A stretch of DNA of 64,000 nucleotides from CAVUPF01 sp963743285 (GCA_963743285.1 CAVUPF010000001.1:372001-436000), one strand, 5' to 3'. Positions 32,535-42,590 are shown, counted from the first letter of the stretch. A program made the numbers and translations. Notes: generated by a model from the sequence alone, not told the origin.

Positions 32535-33863
32535 ATGAGTCCCCGCAACCGTGAGCTCGTCGCGCTGATTCCGGTCGCCCTGCTGATCACCGCCGGATTT
32601 ACCGCGGTCTTCGTCGCCGAGGGCGCGCGCTTGGGCGACGCCAGCCTGCTCTACGGCGGCTACTTCCTGGCGATCTGCATCGCCACCCATATCTATCTTC
32701 GGATCAGCCTTCCCAATGCCGACCCCTACCTCTTCCCGCTGGTCGCCGTACTGGCGGCGCTGGGGCTTGTGATGATCTACCGGCTCAGTCCGACGATGGC
32801 CCGAGACCAGGCGAACTGGTTCGTGGCGGGGCTAGTCCTGTTTGCCCTGACGATCCACTTCCTACGCGATTACTCGGTTCTGGAGCGCTACCGCTACGTG
32901 ATCGCGGCGACCGGTGTCGCCTTGCTCCTGGCGCCGCGGCTGCCGGGGATCGGCGAGCAGATCAACGGCGCCTACCTGGAGGTCAAGCTCGGCCCGATCG
33001 CGTTTCAGCCACCTGAGATCTCCAAGATCTGCATCGTGATCTTCCTGGCCAGCTACCTGCGCGAGCGACGCGAGGTGCTCGTGGTCGGGGCCCGGCGCCT
33101 GCTCGGCGTGACGCTCCCTCCGCTGAAGCATTTTGGACCGCTGCTCGTCGTCTGGGGGGCCGCGATGGGGATGTTCCTGCTGCTCGGTGATCTGGGCAGC
33201 TCGCTGATGTTCTTCGCCGCTTTCCTGGCGCTCATCTACGTCGCCACCGGACGCCTCTCATTCGTCGTGATCGGACTTGTGATGTTCCTTCTCGGATCCT
33301 GGCTGATCGCCGCCAGCGTCGCGCACGTTCACGACCGGATCGAGGTCTGGCTCAATCCATACCAGTCGGCCGAAACCACCGGCTATCAGATCCTGCAGTC
33401 GATGTTCGCGCAGGCCGAAGGTGGTCTCTTTGGGACGGGCTTGGCCAAGTCCTTGATCACCACTCCGGGGTCAGCTAACCCGACCGCGCTGCTTCCCTTT
33501 GCCCCCACCGACACGATCTACGCGCTGATCGTCAACGAGCTCGGTCTCTTCGGCGCCGTGGCGGTGATCCTGACCTATCTGCTGATCGCGGCACGCGGCT
33601 TTAAGACCGCGATCCTCGCCTCGGATGGCTTTTCCAAGCTCCTTGCGACGGGCCTGACGACGGTTTTCGCGATCCAGGCGTTCGTGATCATCGGGGGCGT
33701 GACCAGAGCGATCCCCCTGACCGGGGTCACACTTCCGTTCATCAGCTATGGCGGCAGCTCCGTGGTTGCCAATTTCGTACTGCTGGCGCTGCTGCTCTTG
33801 ATATCCGATCGGGCCAGACGACCAGTCCAGGCAGGACATGAGCAGCTGCGAATCGCAGGGTGA
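32535..33863 (+). CDS. FtsW/RodA-family peptidoglycan polymerase (SEDS)
   Basis: 442 residues from ATG 32535. Ten or so TM helices. SEDS marks include ADPYLFPLVAVLAALGLVMI, PGIGEQINGAYLEVKLGPIA, FQPPEISKICIVIFLASYLR (catalytic-loop region), LLLGDLGSSLMFFAAFLALI and GVTLPFISYGGSSVVANFVL near the C-terminus. SEDS proteins polymerise glycan from lipid II with a partner transpeptidase. The gene overlaps the next by GTGA, which ties its translation to a large unknown membrane protein rather than to a class B PBP. FtsW or RodA cannot be told apart with certainty. Confidence 0.93.
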   Translation: MSPRNRELVALIPVALLITAGFTAVFVAEGARLGDASLLYGGYFLAICIATHIYLRISLPNADPYLFPLVAVLAALGLVMIYRLSPTMARDQANWFVAGLVLFALTIHFLRDYSVLERYRYVIAATGVALLLAPRLPGIGEQINGAYLEVKLGPIAFQPPEISKICIVIFLASYLRERREVLVVGARRLLGVTLPPLKHFGPLLVVWGAAMGMFLLLGDLGSSLMFFAAFLALIYVATGRLSFVVIGLVMFLLGSWLIAASVAHVHDRIEVWLNPYQSAETTGYQILQSMFAQAEGGLFGTGLAKSLITTPGSANPTALLPFAPTDTIYALIVNELGLFGAVAVILTYLLIAARGFKTAILASDGFSKLLATGLTTVFAIQAFVIIGGVTRAIPLTGVTLPFISYGGSSVVANFVLLALLLLISDRARRPVQAGHEQLRIAG

Positions 33864-35920
33864 CATCCCGCTCGCCGCTTCCTCGCGTCAAGCGTGAGCG
33901 CTTCGGCCTCCTCCTGCGCCTTGTCGCGATCTGGCTGGCCGTGGGGGCCTTAGCCGGGCCGCCGGCAATCGCCGCCACCGCCACCGCGCGAGTGTTGGTT
34001 GTCTTTGTGTTCGCCTCCAAGGCGAACCACGACAGCCCACCCCCTTCGAGTCAGCAGGTATTCGACGAGATCGCCGCGCATCGTGAACTCTCGCTCGGCT
34101 TGCTCAGCGCGTCGCAGGGCGCCTACCAGGCCCCCCAGGCGGCGCTGGACATCTCGCAGGGCACGCGCGCCTCTGGCTCGCTCTATGACCCAAAGCAAGC
34201 TCCCGCCCTGCTGGTAGGTCGCCGCGGCTCAGCAGGCCAGGAGTCAGACTGGGCGGCCGTCTTGGCGCGCGCCCGAAGCGCGCCGCAGACCCTCGACCCG
34301 GGACTCCTGGGGAGCTCTGTGCCTGGGGGCGCCGGGTATGCGGGAGTAATCGGAAGGTCGCATCTGGATGCCGTGATCGCCGCGAATCAGCGGGGCCGCA
34401 TAGCGTCGCTGTCGATCGGGGCGCCGGGCACGATCGCGGCGCGTACCCAGACCTTGCTGAGGCGGCGGCGGCTGGTCGTTGTCGACCTTCCTCCCGGTGC
34501 GCTTGGCGCCCGGGCGCTCGGCCGGCTGCTGGGAGCTCGCGCCGCGGCTGAGCTGGTGATCGCGATCCAGGCCCGGCCCGATCCGGTCGGCAATCAGCTT
34601 CTTCCGACCGGGATGACCGGAGCCCAACCGGCGCGGGGGCTGACATCGAACACGACCACCCTCCCCGGGATTGTCGCCGGGATCGATATCGCTCCGACCG
34701 CGCTGGGGCATTTGGCGGTCGGGGTCCCTGTCGACATGCGCGGCCAGCCGATCGAGATCTCCGGCTCACGCAGCCCCTCCGGCCTGCAGGACCTCCAGCG
34801 GCGCCTCGGCGTACTCGGTCCCCGCCTCGCTCCCTCCCTGGCGGCGCTGCTCTTGGCCTGCCTGCTCCTGATCGCGGTGCTTGGCGCTGTTGAGGGCTGG
34901 AGCCGGGGGCGGCACCGGGCGCTGCGGATCGGCGCTCTGGCGTTCATGTGGCTTCCAGTCAGCGTGCTGCTGGGCCCGATCCTCGATCCGGCGCAGGCGA
35001 GCACCGAAATCCTCATCGTCGTGGTCGCATCGCTTTTGCTCGGCGGCCTCACCGATCGCCTCCTGCCCTGGCCGCGCGGACCGATCCTGCCCGTCTTTGT
35101 CGGCATCCCCGTGCTCGCCATCGACGCCGGCCTCGGAACGCACCTGCTTGTCCTCTCGATCCTCGGGCCCAACCCGATCGGTGGCGCGCGGTTCTTCGGC
35201 ATCGGCAACGACCTGAAGTCCGGGCTGACCTGCCTGCTCCTGATCGGTCTCGCTGCCGCCTTCGGCTCTCGACCGAGATCGAGGCGCCTGGCGGCGACCG
35301 TCGCGGCTGCCGGGCTCCTGCTCGGGGTGATCATCGGCTCGGCGCGGTTCGGGGCGGGCGTCGGCGGGGTGATCATCGTCGCCGCCGGCTTCGCCACCGC
35401 CACCGTCCTCATGCTTCCCGGTCGACCATCCTGGCGGACGATCGCGCTTGCGATCGCCAGCCCCATACTCGCACTCCTAGCGCTCGCGATTCTCGATCTC
35501 GTGACCGCTGGAGGCCGCGGCCACCTCACCCACGATGTCCTGGATGCCGACAGCCGCCAGAACCTGGTCGACATCGTCGTCCGGCGCACCACGCTCGCGT
35601 TCCAGGCCCTGCAGCGAGGCCTGATGCCATTAGCCGTCCTCGCCGGTCTGGGTGCCGTCTGGTTCGCCTTCCGCAACCGCTGGATCTATGACCCCGTCCC
35701 GTACCCGATGTGGAGGGCCGCTTTACTTGGAGGCTTGGTCGCCGGCATCGTCGGAGCCTTTGCCGAGGACTCCGGACCGCTGCTATTCGTGGTGGCGATC
35801 TTGGCGCTTGCCGCCGCCACCGCCTACGTTCAAGGCGAGCCGACGCTGCCCGAAGCGACGCAGGGCGGCGATCAAAGAAAAGCATCGTCGACATCGCCGC
35901 GGCTCGCAGGTTCGCTCTAA
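33860..35920 (+). CDS. Large membrane protein coupled to the SEDS polymerase, function unknown
   Basis: 686 residues from GTG 33860, overlapping the SEDS stop. TM1 or signal at residues ~17-40 (LLLRLVAIWLAVGALAGPPA). Residues ~41-320 lie outside: VFDEIAAHRELSLGLLSASQ, AGYAGVIGRSHLDAVIAANQ, GIDIAPTALGHLAVGVPVDM, which loosely resembles an alkaline-phosphatase-like fold without its metal ligands. Then about 11 TMs with GGARFFGIGNDLKSGLTCLL and SARFGAGVGGVIIVAAGFAT as the most conserved-looking loops. Ends with a short polar tail. I know similar uncharacterised actinobacterial proteins but no function. Coupling implies a role in glycan assembly or its control. Confidence 0.7.
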   Translation: MTSRSPLPRVKRERFGLLLRLVAIWLAVGALAGPPAIAATATARVLVVFVFASKANHDSPPPSSQQVFDEIAAHRELSLGLLSASQGAYQAPQAALDISQGTRASGSLYDPKQAPALLVGRRGSAGQESDWAAVLARARSAPQTLDPGLLGSSVPGGAGYAGVIGRSHLDAVIAANQRGRIASLSIGAPGTIAARTQTLLRRRRLVVVDLPPGALGARALGRLLGARAAAELVIAIQARPDPVGNQLLPTGMTGAQPARGLTSNTTTLPGIVAGIDIAPTALGHLAVGVPVDMRGQPIEISGSRSPSGLQDLQRRLGVLGPRLAPSLAALLLACLLLIAVLGAVEGWSRGRHRALRIGALAFMWLPVSVLLGPILDPAQASTEILIVVVASLLLGGLTDRLLPWPRGPILPVFVGIPVLAIDAGLGTHLLVLSILGPNPIGGARFFGIGNDLKSGLTCLLLIGLAAAFGSRPRSRRLAATVAAAGLLLGVIIGSARFGAGVGGVIIVAAGFATATVLMLPGRPSWRTIALAIASPILALLALAILDLVTAGGRGHLTHDVLDADSRQNLVDIVVRRTTLAFQALQRGLMPLAVLAGLGAVWFAFRNRWIYDPVPYPMWRAALLGGLVAGIVGAFAEDSGPLLFVVAILALAAATAYVQGEPTLPEATQGGDQRKASSTSPRLAGSL

Positions 35921-35980
35921 TCAACCCGCTATGTGTCTGCGCAACTTCAGGCCGATGTGCGTGTCAGAGTCATCGACGCC

Positions 35981-37612
35981 ATGGCCGCGCGGGTCACCAT
36001 TGTCACGCTGCTTCTGATCGGGGCGGCCTCGATCGCCTCTTCGCAGGCTGAGGCCCGCACCGCTCCCAAGCTCAGCCTGAAGGTCTCCACCAGGCAGGCC
36101 GACCTCGGCGAGAAGATCACCTTCAGCGGGCGGGTCAGGCCGAATCGGAGTGGCGAGGCGGTCTTCATCGAACAGCTCTCAAACCATCGCTGGCACAAGA
36201 TCGTCCAGACGCCGCTTGTGAGCGGCTCGACCTTCTCCGTCCAAACGGCCCTGCGCAGTGCTGGCGTGATCCCACTGCGCGCCTTCTATCCCGGCGATGC
36301 GAGCACCCGCCAGGGCCGCTCGCCGCCAAAGACAGTGAGCGTGGTGCCGGTCCCGGTCGGCATCCACAAGATCAAGCACGTCGTGGTCATCATGCAGGAG
36401 AACCGCAGCTTCGATGAGTACTTCGGCACCTATCCGGGCGCCGACGGCTTCCCGCCCGGGACCTGCGTGCCCGACCCGGTCAACGGCGGCTGCATCGCGC
36501 CCTACTACAACCCAGACCAGAACAACAACGGCGGCCCGCACGCATCCGCAGCCTTCGAAGGCGACCTGAACGGCGGTGCGATGAACGGCTTCGTCGCCCA
36601 GGCCGAGCAGGCCCAGGGCTGCAAAACCCCAGGCACGACCCAGTGCCAGACCGACGTGATGGGCTATCACGACGGCAGCGACATCCCCAATTACTGGACC
36701 TACGCCCAGAACTTCGTGCTCCAAGACCACCTCTTCGAGCCGAACAAAAGCTGGAGCCTGCCCGCTCACCTCTACCTGGTCTCGGAGTGGTCGGCGACCT
36801 GCACCTCACCGACGAATCCCTTCAGCTGCACCAACTCGATCGACGGTCCCGGTCTTGAGAGCACCAACCCCGAAGACGGGCTGGAGGGCCCCGAGCCGGA
36901 CTTCACCTGGACCCCGGTCACCTACCTGTTGCACAAAGCCGGGGTCAGCTGGGGCTACTTCATCAAAAAGGGCCAGCAGCCCGACTGCGCCGAGGGTCAG
37001 GAGCGCTGCGTCAACGCACCCCAGCAGGGCCCGACCACCCCCGGCATCTGGAACCCGCTGCCAAACTTCACCACGGTCAGGGAAAACCGCGAACTGGAAA
37101 ACATCAAGGACACCTCGGCCTTCCTCAAAGAGGCAAAGGAAGGAACGCTCCCCGACGTCTCCTGGGTGGTCCCCAGCCAACGGGTCAGCGAACACCCGCC
37201 CGCCTCGATCAGCGCCGGACAGGAATACGTTACGAACCTGATCAACAAGGTTATGGAAGGGCCCGATTGGCCGAGCACCGCGGTCTTCCTCAGCTGGGAC
37301 GATTGGGGGGGCTTCTATGACAACGTCGTGCCGCCCACCGTAGATGAAAACGGCTATGGGTTCCGGGTGCCGGGCCTGGTGATCAGCCCCTACGCTAAAC
37401 ACGGCTTCATCGACCACCAGACGCTCAGCCACGACGCCTACAACAAGTTCATCGAGGACGACTTCCTCTTCAGCCAGCGGCTCAACCCGGCCACCGACGG
37501 CCGGCCCGATCCGCGGCCCGATGTGCGCGAAACCGAGCCCGAGCTGGGCAACGTGGTCAAGGACTTCAACTTCCACCAGGCGCCACGCCCGCCCTTGATC
37601 CTCTCCCCCTAG
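35981..37612 (+). CDS. Secreted phosphoesterase-family protein (phospholipase C/acid phosphatase type)
   Basis: 543 residues from ATG 35981; an upstream in-frame ATG (35933) would hide the signal peptide VTIVTLLLIGAASIASSQAE. Residues ~30-125 form an Ig-like strand domain (VSTRQADLGEKITFSGRVRP). The enzyme domain follows: HVVVIMQENRSFDEYFGTYP with the metal-binding/nucleophile region, LPAHLYLVSEWSATC, TAVFLSWDDWGGFYDNVVPP, and VPGLVISPYAKHGFIDHQTL with the last ligands. The family cleaves phospholipids or phosphomonoesters outside the cell. Confidence 0.92.
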   Translation: MAARVTIVTLLLIGAASIASSQAEARTAPKLSLKVSTRQADLGEKITFSGRVRPNRSGEAVFIEQLSNHRWHKIVQTPLVSGSTFSVQTALRSAGVIPLRAFYPGDASTRQGRSPPKTVSVVPVPVGIHKIKHVVVIMQENRSFDEYFGTYPGADGFPPGTCVPDPVNGGCIAPYYNPDQNNNGGPHASAAFEGDLNGGAMNGFVAQAEQAQGCKTPGTTQCQTDVMGYHDGSDIPNYWTYAQNFVLQDHLFEPNKSWSLPAHLYLVSEWSATCTSPTNPFSCTNSIDGPGLESTNPEDGLEGPEPDFTWTPVTYLLHKAGVSWGYFIKKGQQPDCAEGQERCVNAPQQGPTTPGIWNPLPNFTTVRENRELENIKDTSAFLKEAKEGTLPDVSWVVPSQRVSEHPPASISAGQEYVTNLINKVMEGPDWPSTAVFLSWDDWGGFYDNVVPPTVDENGYGFRVPGLVISPYAKHGFIDHQTLSHDAYNKFIEDDFLFSQRLNPATDGRPDPRPDVRETEPELGNVVKDFNFHQAPRPPLILSP

Positions 37613-37632
37613 ACGACGTCAGGAGAACTACG

Positions 37633-38144
37633 ATGACCGCGATCCGCAAGCAGCTCAGCTACGCCAACGTGATGGCGACGCTCGCCGTCTTCATCGCGCT
37701 GGGCGGGGGGCGCTCGCGGCGCTGCGGATCCCCGCCAACTCGGTCGGCACCAAGCAGTTAAAGCGCGGCGCCGTGACCGGCATCAAAGTCAAGGAAGCTT
37801 CGTTGACCGGGGCCGACATCAAGCCGGACTCGCTGACCAGTGCGGACCTTCCCCTGCTCGGCCTCGGCAGCCTGATGGGCGTCTCGGGCACGGCGACCAA
37901 CACCACCGCCATAGAACTGAAAGAAGGCGCATGCGATCGCTACGTGTTCGCTGCCGCGGGCGTCGAGCCGGGCGAAGCCTTGATCTTGCAGGGTTCCGAC
38001 AACCTCGAACTCCAACACGCGATCGAGAGTGGCCCGTCGATCAGCAATCCGAATCAGATCAACGTGAGTGTCTGTACCGACGCCGAACATCCAGTGAAAG
38101 AAGCGGTCGGCTCCGTGCAGCTTCGCTTCGACACGATTGGCTAG
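37633..38144 (+). pseudogene. Solirubrobacterales-type small exported protein, one frameshift
   Basis: ATG 37633 has AGGAG upstream and starts IRKQLSYANVMATLAVFIAL, the hydrophobic N-terminus of a family common in Solirubrobacterales. At a G6 run (37706-37711) the frame breaks. One extra G restores ALRIPANSVGTKQLKRGAVT and GIKVKEASLTGADIKPDSLT, then a globular C-terminus (RFDTIG) ending at 38144. It is either a recent mutation or a homopolymer read error. Function unknown. Confidence 0.75.
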
Positions 38145-38312
38145 GGCAAGGCGGGCCTGGGTCAGAGCTGGCCGAGGGAGTTGGCAGCATCGCGGTTGAG
38201 GGCAAGCCGCAACCAGCAGGACATATGTCGCCCGGCAGCTCCCTTGCGGTGTGAATGTCTACCGGAGCGAGGAAGCATCCTCACCCCCGCGAGAGAGGGC
38301 CTCGGGTGCAAT

Positions 38313-39350
38313 CTAGACGCTGGGGGTCAACACGACCTTGCCGACGTTGCGGCGCTCAGCGATGAAGCTGTGAGCATCGCCGGCCCGCTCGAATGGGAAT
38401 GCCGCGGCGATCACCGGCTCTAGGCGGCCGGACTCGAGATCCTCCATCAGCGGGCCGGTGAGGCGATCGAGGCTTCCCTCGCGGTCCCACCACTTCAACA
38501 TGTTGAGGCCGAAGACCCCCTTGTTCTCGTTCATCACAGCGAGACTCTTCCACCAGGGCAGCGTCGCCAACGGCATCTTCACGAGGCTCCTCAGCGCGGC
38601 GGGAATGTCGCGGCCCCGCTCGCTGGCGGCCTCCGAGAGTCCGTACATCACCAGCCGCCCCCCGGGGCGCAGCAGCCGGTAGTCCTTGCGAAACGAGGTC
38701 GGGCCCAGCGCGTCGATGATCAGATCGACCCCCGTGCCGTTCGTGATCCGCATGACCTCTGCCTCGAAGTCGCGGTTGCGGTAATCGATCGGGTGGGCTA
38801 CCCCCTGGGCTTCGATAGCCGCGTGCTTTACCGGCGAGGCCGTGCCGAAGATCTCGGCGCCCACATTGCGGGCGATCTGGGTGGCGGCGATTCCGACCCC
38901 GCCGGCGGCGGCATGGATGAGGACGCGATCGCCGTGGCGCAGGCCGCCCATCACGATCAGCGCCGCGTAGGCGGTCCCGTAGTTGACCGGGACGGCAGCT
39001 CCCTGCTCGAAGCTGAGTCGATTGGGCATGGGCAGCGCCTGCGCCGCCGGAACGGTGACCAGCTCCGCGTGGCCGCCGAACCTGGTCCCGGCGATGACCC
39101 GGTCGCCTTCCTGGTGGGAGTCAACCGCCTCCCCTACCGACTCGACCTCCCCGGCTACCTCATAGCCGAGGACGCAGGGTGGCTTCGGCGCGTCAGGGTA
39201 GAGGCCGATGCGGGCCATCGTGTCGGCGAAGTTGATCCCAGCCGCTCGGACCGCGATCCGCACCTCGCCGGGGCCGAGAGGAGGGTCCGGCATCTCCTCG
39301 ACTCTCAGGACCTCGGGGCCGCCGGTGCCAGTCAAGACGAGCGCCTTCAC
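38313..39350 (-). CDS. MDR-family zinc-type alcohol dehydrogenase/quinone oxidoreductase
   Basis: 345 residues from ATG 39350. GYEVAGEVESVGEAVDSHQE, AVPVNYGTAYAALIVMGGLR, nucleotide-binding HAAAGGVGIAATQIARNVGA, DLIIDALGPTSFRKDYRLLR and the closing FIAERRNVGKVVLTP are typical of the synaptic VAT-1/QOR branch, which lacks zinc. Acts on quinones, enones or similar with NADPH. Single gene, convergent with the small exported protein. Confidence 0.92.
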   Translation of the reverse strand: MKALVLTGTGGPEVLRVEEMPDPPLGPGEVRIAVRAAGINFADTMARIGLYPDAPKPPCVLGYEVAGEVESVGEAVDSHQEGDRVIAGTRFGGHAELVTVPAAQALPMPNRLSFEQGAAVPVNYGTAYAALIVMGGLRHGDRVLIHAAAGGVGIAATQIARNVGAEIFGTASPVKHAAIEAQGVAHPIDYRNRDFEAEVMRITNGTGVDLIIDALGPTSFRKDYRLLRPGGRLVMYGLSEAASERGRDIPAALRSLVKMPLATLPWWKSLAVMNENKGVFGLNMLKWWDREGSLDRLTGPLMEDLESGRLEPVIAAAFPFERAGDAHSFIAERRNVGKVVLTPSV

Positions 39351-39516
39351 GCGTTGAGCCTATCGGCACGAAACCCCTCCGTGGAGCCGTCCCTCTGCGG
39401 CCACAGCTTTGGCTGACCGGGACGGAGGCCTGACGGCATGACTCCGGTATGTGCCCCTGCTTCGGGGATGCGCGGCGGATAGTTATCTTGCGTTTCTGTC
39501 GAAACCCCCCGCGAGG

Positions 39517-41015
39517 ATGGACCCCTCCCCCGACCACTTCGATGTGCTGATCGTCGGCGCCGGCCTCTCCGGCATCGGCGCCGGCTGCCACCTGGGGGGG
39601 CGCTGCCCGGAGAAGAGTTACGCGATCCTCGAGGCTCGCGACGACCTCGGTGGGACCTGGGACCTGTTCCGCTACCCGGGGATCCGCTCCGACTCCGACA
39701 TGCACACCCTCGGCTACCGCTTCAAGCCCTGGACGGAGGCCAAGTCGATCACCGACGGCGCCTCGATCTTGCGCTACCTGCGCCAGGCCGCCGCCGAGCA
39801 CGGCGTCGAGCAGAAGATCCGCTTTGGGCGGCGCGTCGTCAGGGCCGAGTTCTGCACCGCGGGGCTCGCTGGAGCGTCGCGGTCGAGTCCCCTGGGAGCG
39901 GCGAGATTGAGCACCTCAGCTGCGGGTTCCTCTGGATGTGCAGCGGCTATTACAGCTACGAGGAGGGCTACGCGCCCGATTTCCCCGGCGCCGAGCGCTT
40001 CGCCGGCCCGATCGTGCACCCCCAGCACTGGAGCGAGGAGATCGAGTACGCCGGTAAGCGCGTCGTGGTGATCGGCAGCGGCGCCACCGCCGTCACCCTG
40101 GTGCCAGCCTTGGCCAAGCGCGCCGCGCACGTCACGATGCTGCAGCGCTCACCGAGCTACATCGTCTCGCTCCCCGCCGAAGACCGCATCGCGATCGCCC
40201 TGCGCAGGGTGCTCCCTGACCGCGCCGCCTACCCGATCGTGCGCTGGAAGAACGTCCTCCTGCAAATGGCCTCCTACCAGCTCTCCAGGCGCCGGCCCGA
40301 GCTGATGAAGCGGGCCCTGCGCCGCGGCCTGGAGCGCTCCCTGCCCGCCGACTATGACTTCGACACCCACTTCACGCCCCGCTATGAGCCCTGGGACCAG
40401 CGCCTCTGCCTGGTCCCCGACGGCGACCTCTTCAAGGCGATCGGCTCGGGCCGCGCCGAGATCGTCACCGAGCGGATCGAGACCTTCACCGAGGTCGGGG
40501 TCAGGCTCAGCTCCGGCGATCAACTGGCGGCCGATCTGATCGTCACCGCCACCGGGCTCAACCTGTTGTTCCTGGGAGGGGTGCGGATCACCGTTGACGG
40601 CTAGCAGGTCGAGCCCTCTGAGCGGATGACCTACAAGGGCATGATGCTGAGCGGCGTCCCCAACCTCGCCTTCACGCTCGGCTACTCCAACGCCTCCTGG
40701 ACGTTGAAGGCCGACCTGACCTCCGAATAGGTCTGCCGGCTCCTTGCCCACATGAGCGCCCGCGGCTACAGCCAGTGCGTGGCACAGGTAACTGACCCTT
40801 CGGTCAGCGCGGAGCCGATCCTCAACTTGACGGCCGGCTACGTCCTGCGCTCAATCGAGCAGCTCCCCAAGCAGGGCTCCAAGCAGCCCTGGAAGCTGCG
40901 GATGAACTATGCGCTGGACGTCCCGGCCCTGAGGTTCGGCCCGCTCGAGGACGGCGCGATGAGCTTCTCCAGCCCGGCGCCGAGGGCGCAGGCGCTGGCG
41001 GAGGCCGCGATCTGA
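39517..41015 (+). pseudogene. FAD-dependent (Baeyer-Villiger type) monooxygenase, broken
   Basis: ATG 39517 opens the FAD motif FDVLIVGAGLSGIGAGCHL and GGTWDLFRYPGIRSDSDMHT. Near 39870 the frame shifts. It continues as SGYYSYEEGYAPDFPG, the NADPH motif VVVIGSGATAVTLVPALAK and LIVTATGLNLLFLGGV. A TAG at 40602 replaces a residue before EPSERMTYKGMMLSGVPNL, and a second TAG at 40728 interrupts the LTSE-VCRLLAHM segment. The end is RAQALAEAAI. Conservation between lesions is high, so the decay is recent or partly from sequence errors. Confidence 0.88.
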
Positions 41016-41071
41016 GCGGCCTTGCCTGGGTCGAGCGGGACGGATTGGGCGCCTTCCATAGGATCTAGGCG

Positions 41072-41515
41072 ATGAAGCCCGTGACCGTCTCGGCGACCGT
41101 GCCGAAGCCCACCCAGGAGGTCCATGAGTTCCTCGAGGTGCTGGCCAATCACGAGATGTTCCTGGACCACACGTTCGGGGATTGGGGGTTCTCCGGCCCC
41201 AAGCGTGGCGTTGGCGCCAAGGCGCAGGCGAGGACGAGAATTCCCGGCTCGCAGGACTGGACCGACTTCGAGATCGTCGAAGTCGCTCCGAACCGGATCG
41301 TCGAAGAGGCAGTCAGCGCGAAGGGCAAGCGCCACACCCGCGGCACATATCTGCTCAAGGAGCTGCCGGACGGTAGGACGAAGATCTCCTTCGAGCTCGC
41401 CTGGCTTCAGGCGTCGCGGCTCGAACGCCTCGGTCCTCCGCTGACCCGCGCCTTCGCACATCGCGTCAACGGCAAGACGATGCGCCGCCTCGCCAAGCAG
41501 CTCAAGCGGCGCTGA
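41072..41515 (+). CDS. SRPBCC (polyketide cyclase/START-like) protein
   Basis: 147 residues from ATG 41072. Starts with TVSATVPKPTQEVHEFLEVL and has strands RIPGSQDWTDFEIVEVAPNR and GTYLLKELPDGRTKISFELA, with a final helix AKQLKRR: a helix-grip fold that binds hydrophobic ligands. Ligand unknown. It converges with the aldo/keto reductase five bases away. Confidence 0.82.
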   Translation: MKPVTVSATVPKPTQEVHEFLEVLANHEMFLDHTFGDWGFSGPKRGVGAKAQARTRIPGSQDWTDFEIVEVAPNRIVEEAVSAKGKRHTRGTYLLKELPDGRTKISFELAWLQASRLERLGPPLTRAFAHRVNGKTMRRLAKQLKRR

Positions 41516-41520
41516 GGCCC

Positions 41521-42495
41521 TCAGCGCCGCGGTGTCGGCGCGATCCGGTCGAGCTCGGCAAGGTCCTCGGCGCTCGGCTCCCACCGCAGGGCCGCGACGT
41601 TGGCCGCCACCTGCTCGGGCCGCGTCGCGCCGGCGATCACCGAGCCGATCGCGGGTTGCGCCGCGAGGCCGGCGATCGCGACATCGAGCACGCCGATGCC
41701 GCGCTCGGCCGCGTAGGCCCCGAGCGACTCGACCACGTCGAACTGCTCCTCGCTGCCGGCGCGCCCGCCGGCGGCGAGGCGGCTGCCCTCCGGGCCGGGC
41801 TCCCCGCGCCGGTACTTACCGCTCAGCAGGCCGCTCGCCAGCGGGAAGTAGGGCAGGATCGAGACTCCGAGGCGCTCGCAGGCGGGGGCGACGTCGGCCT
41901 CGATCCCGCGCTCAAGCAGGCTGTAGTGGTTCTGCAGGGTCACGAAGCGCGACAGCTCCTGCCGGCGCGCCGCCCGCTCTGCCTCCTCGAGCTGTGAGGC
42001 GCTGAAGTTCGAGCAGCCGATCGCGCCGACCAGGCCCTCGCCGACCAGCTCGTCGAGCGCCGCGAGCGTCTCCGCGATCGGCGTGACCCCATCGGGGCGG
42101 TGGTACTGGTAGAGGTCGATTCGCTCGATCCGAAGTCGCTCCAGCGAGCCTTCGATCGCCCAGCGGATGTACTCGCGCGAGCCCCGCGGGGCGTCGGGGA
42201 CGCCGTCGGCGCCGCTCATCTCCATCCCGAACTTGGTCGCGATCACGAACTCGCTGCGGCGGCCCTCCAGGGCCTCGCCGATCAGCCGCTCGCTGCCGCC
42301 GGCGCCTCCGTAGATGTCGGCGGTGTCGAAGAGGGTGATGCCGGCGTCAAGCGCGGCGCCGAGCACGGCCGCGGTGCCCTCGAGGTCGAGCCGCCGGCCG
42401 AAGTTGTTGCAGCCGAGGCCGACGATCGAGACCTCGAGCTGGGAGTCGCCGAGGCTCCGGGTGGGAAGGTCGGTGGTGGGGGAGGTGGTGCTCAT
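41521..42495 (-). CDS. Aldo/keto reductase
   Basis: 324 residues from ATG 42495, GAGGAG eight bases upstream. Catalytic tetrad: Asp and Tyr in LFDTADIYGGAGGSERLIGE, Lys in FVIATKFGME, His in DLYQYHRPDG. NADPH-binding end: SVIAGATRPEQVAANVAAL. TIM-barrel AKR that reduces aldehydes or ketones. Divergent from the aldose epimerase with 95 bp between. Confidence 0.93.
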   Translation of the reverse strand: MSTTSPTTDLPTRSLGDSQLEVSIVGLGCNNFGRRLDLEGTAAVLGAALDAGITLFDTADIYGGAGGSERLIGEALEGRRSEFVIATKFGMEMSGADGVPDAPRGSREYIRWAIEGSLERLRIERIDLYQYHRPDGVTPIAETLAALDELVGEGLVGAIGCSNFSASQLEEAERAARRQELSRFVTLQNHYSLLERGIEADVAPACERLGVSILPYFPLASGLLSGKYRRGEPGPEGSRLAAGGRAGSEEQFDVVESLGAYAAERGIGVLDVAIAGLAAQPAIGSVIAGATRPEQVAANVAALRWEPSAEDLAELDRIAPTPRR

Positions 42496-42590
42496 GCGCG
42501 TCTCCTCTGCGATTGGGGACTCGATTCTCACACTCACCGGGCCCGAGGCCGGGTCGGTTTCTCGTCCGGACGGGGTGATGTCGTGCCGGC

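Noticed and set aside
16726..40730. Several in-frame TAG codons (DUF1801/Fic, recombinase remnant, monooxygenase twice) as a sign of amber recoding
   Set aside because: TAG also ends normal genes here, other broken genes show TGA stops and shifts instead, and three of the cases are in evident pseudogenes or between two genes.
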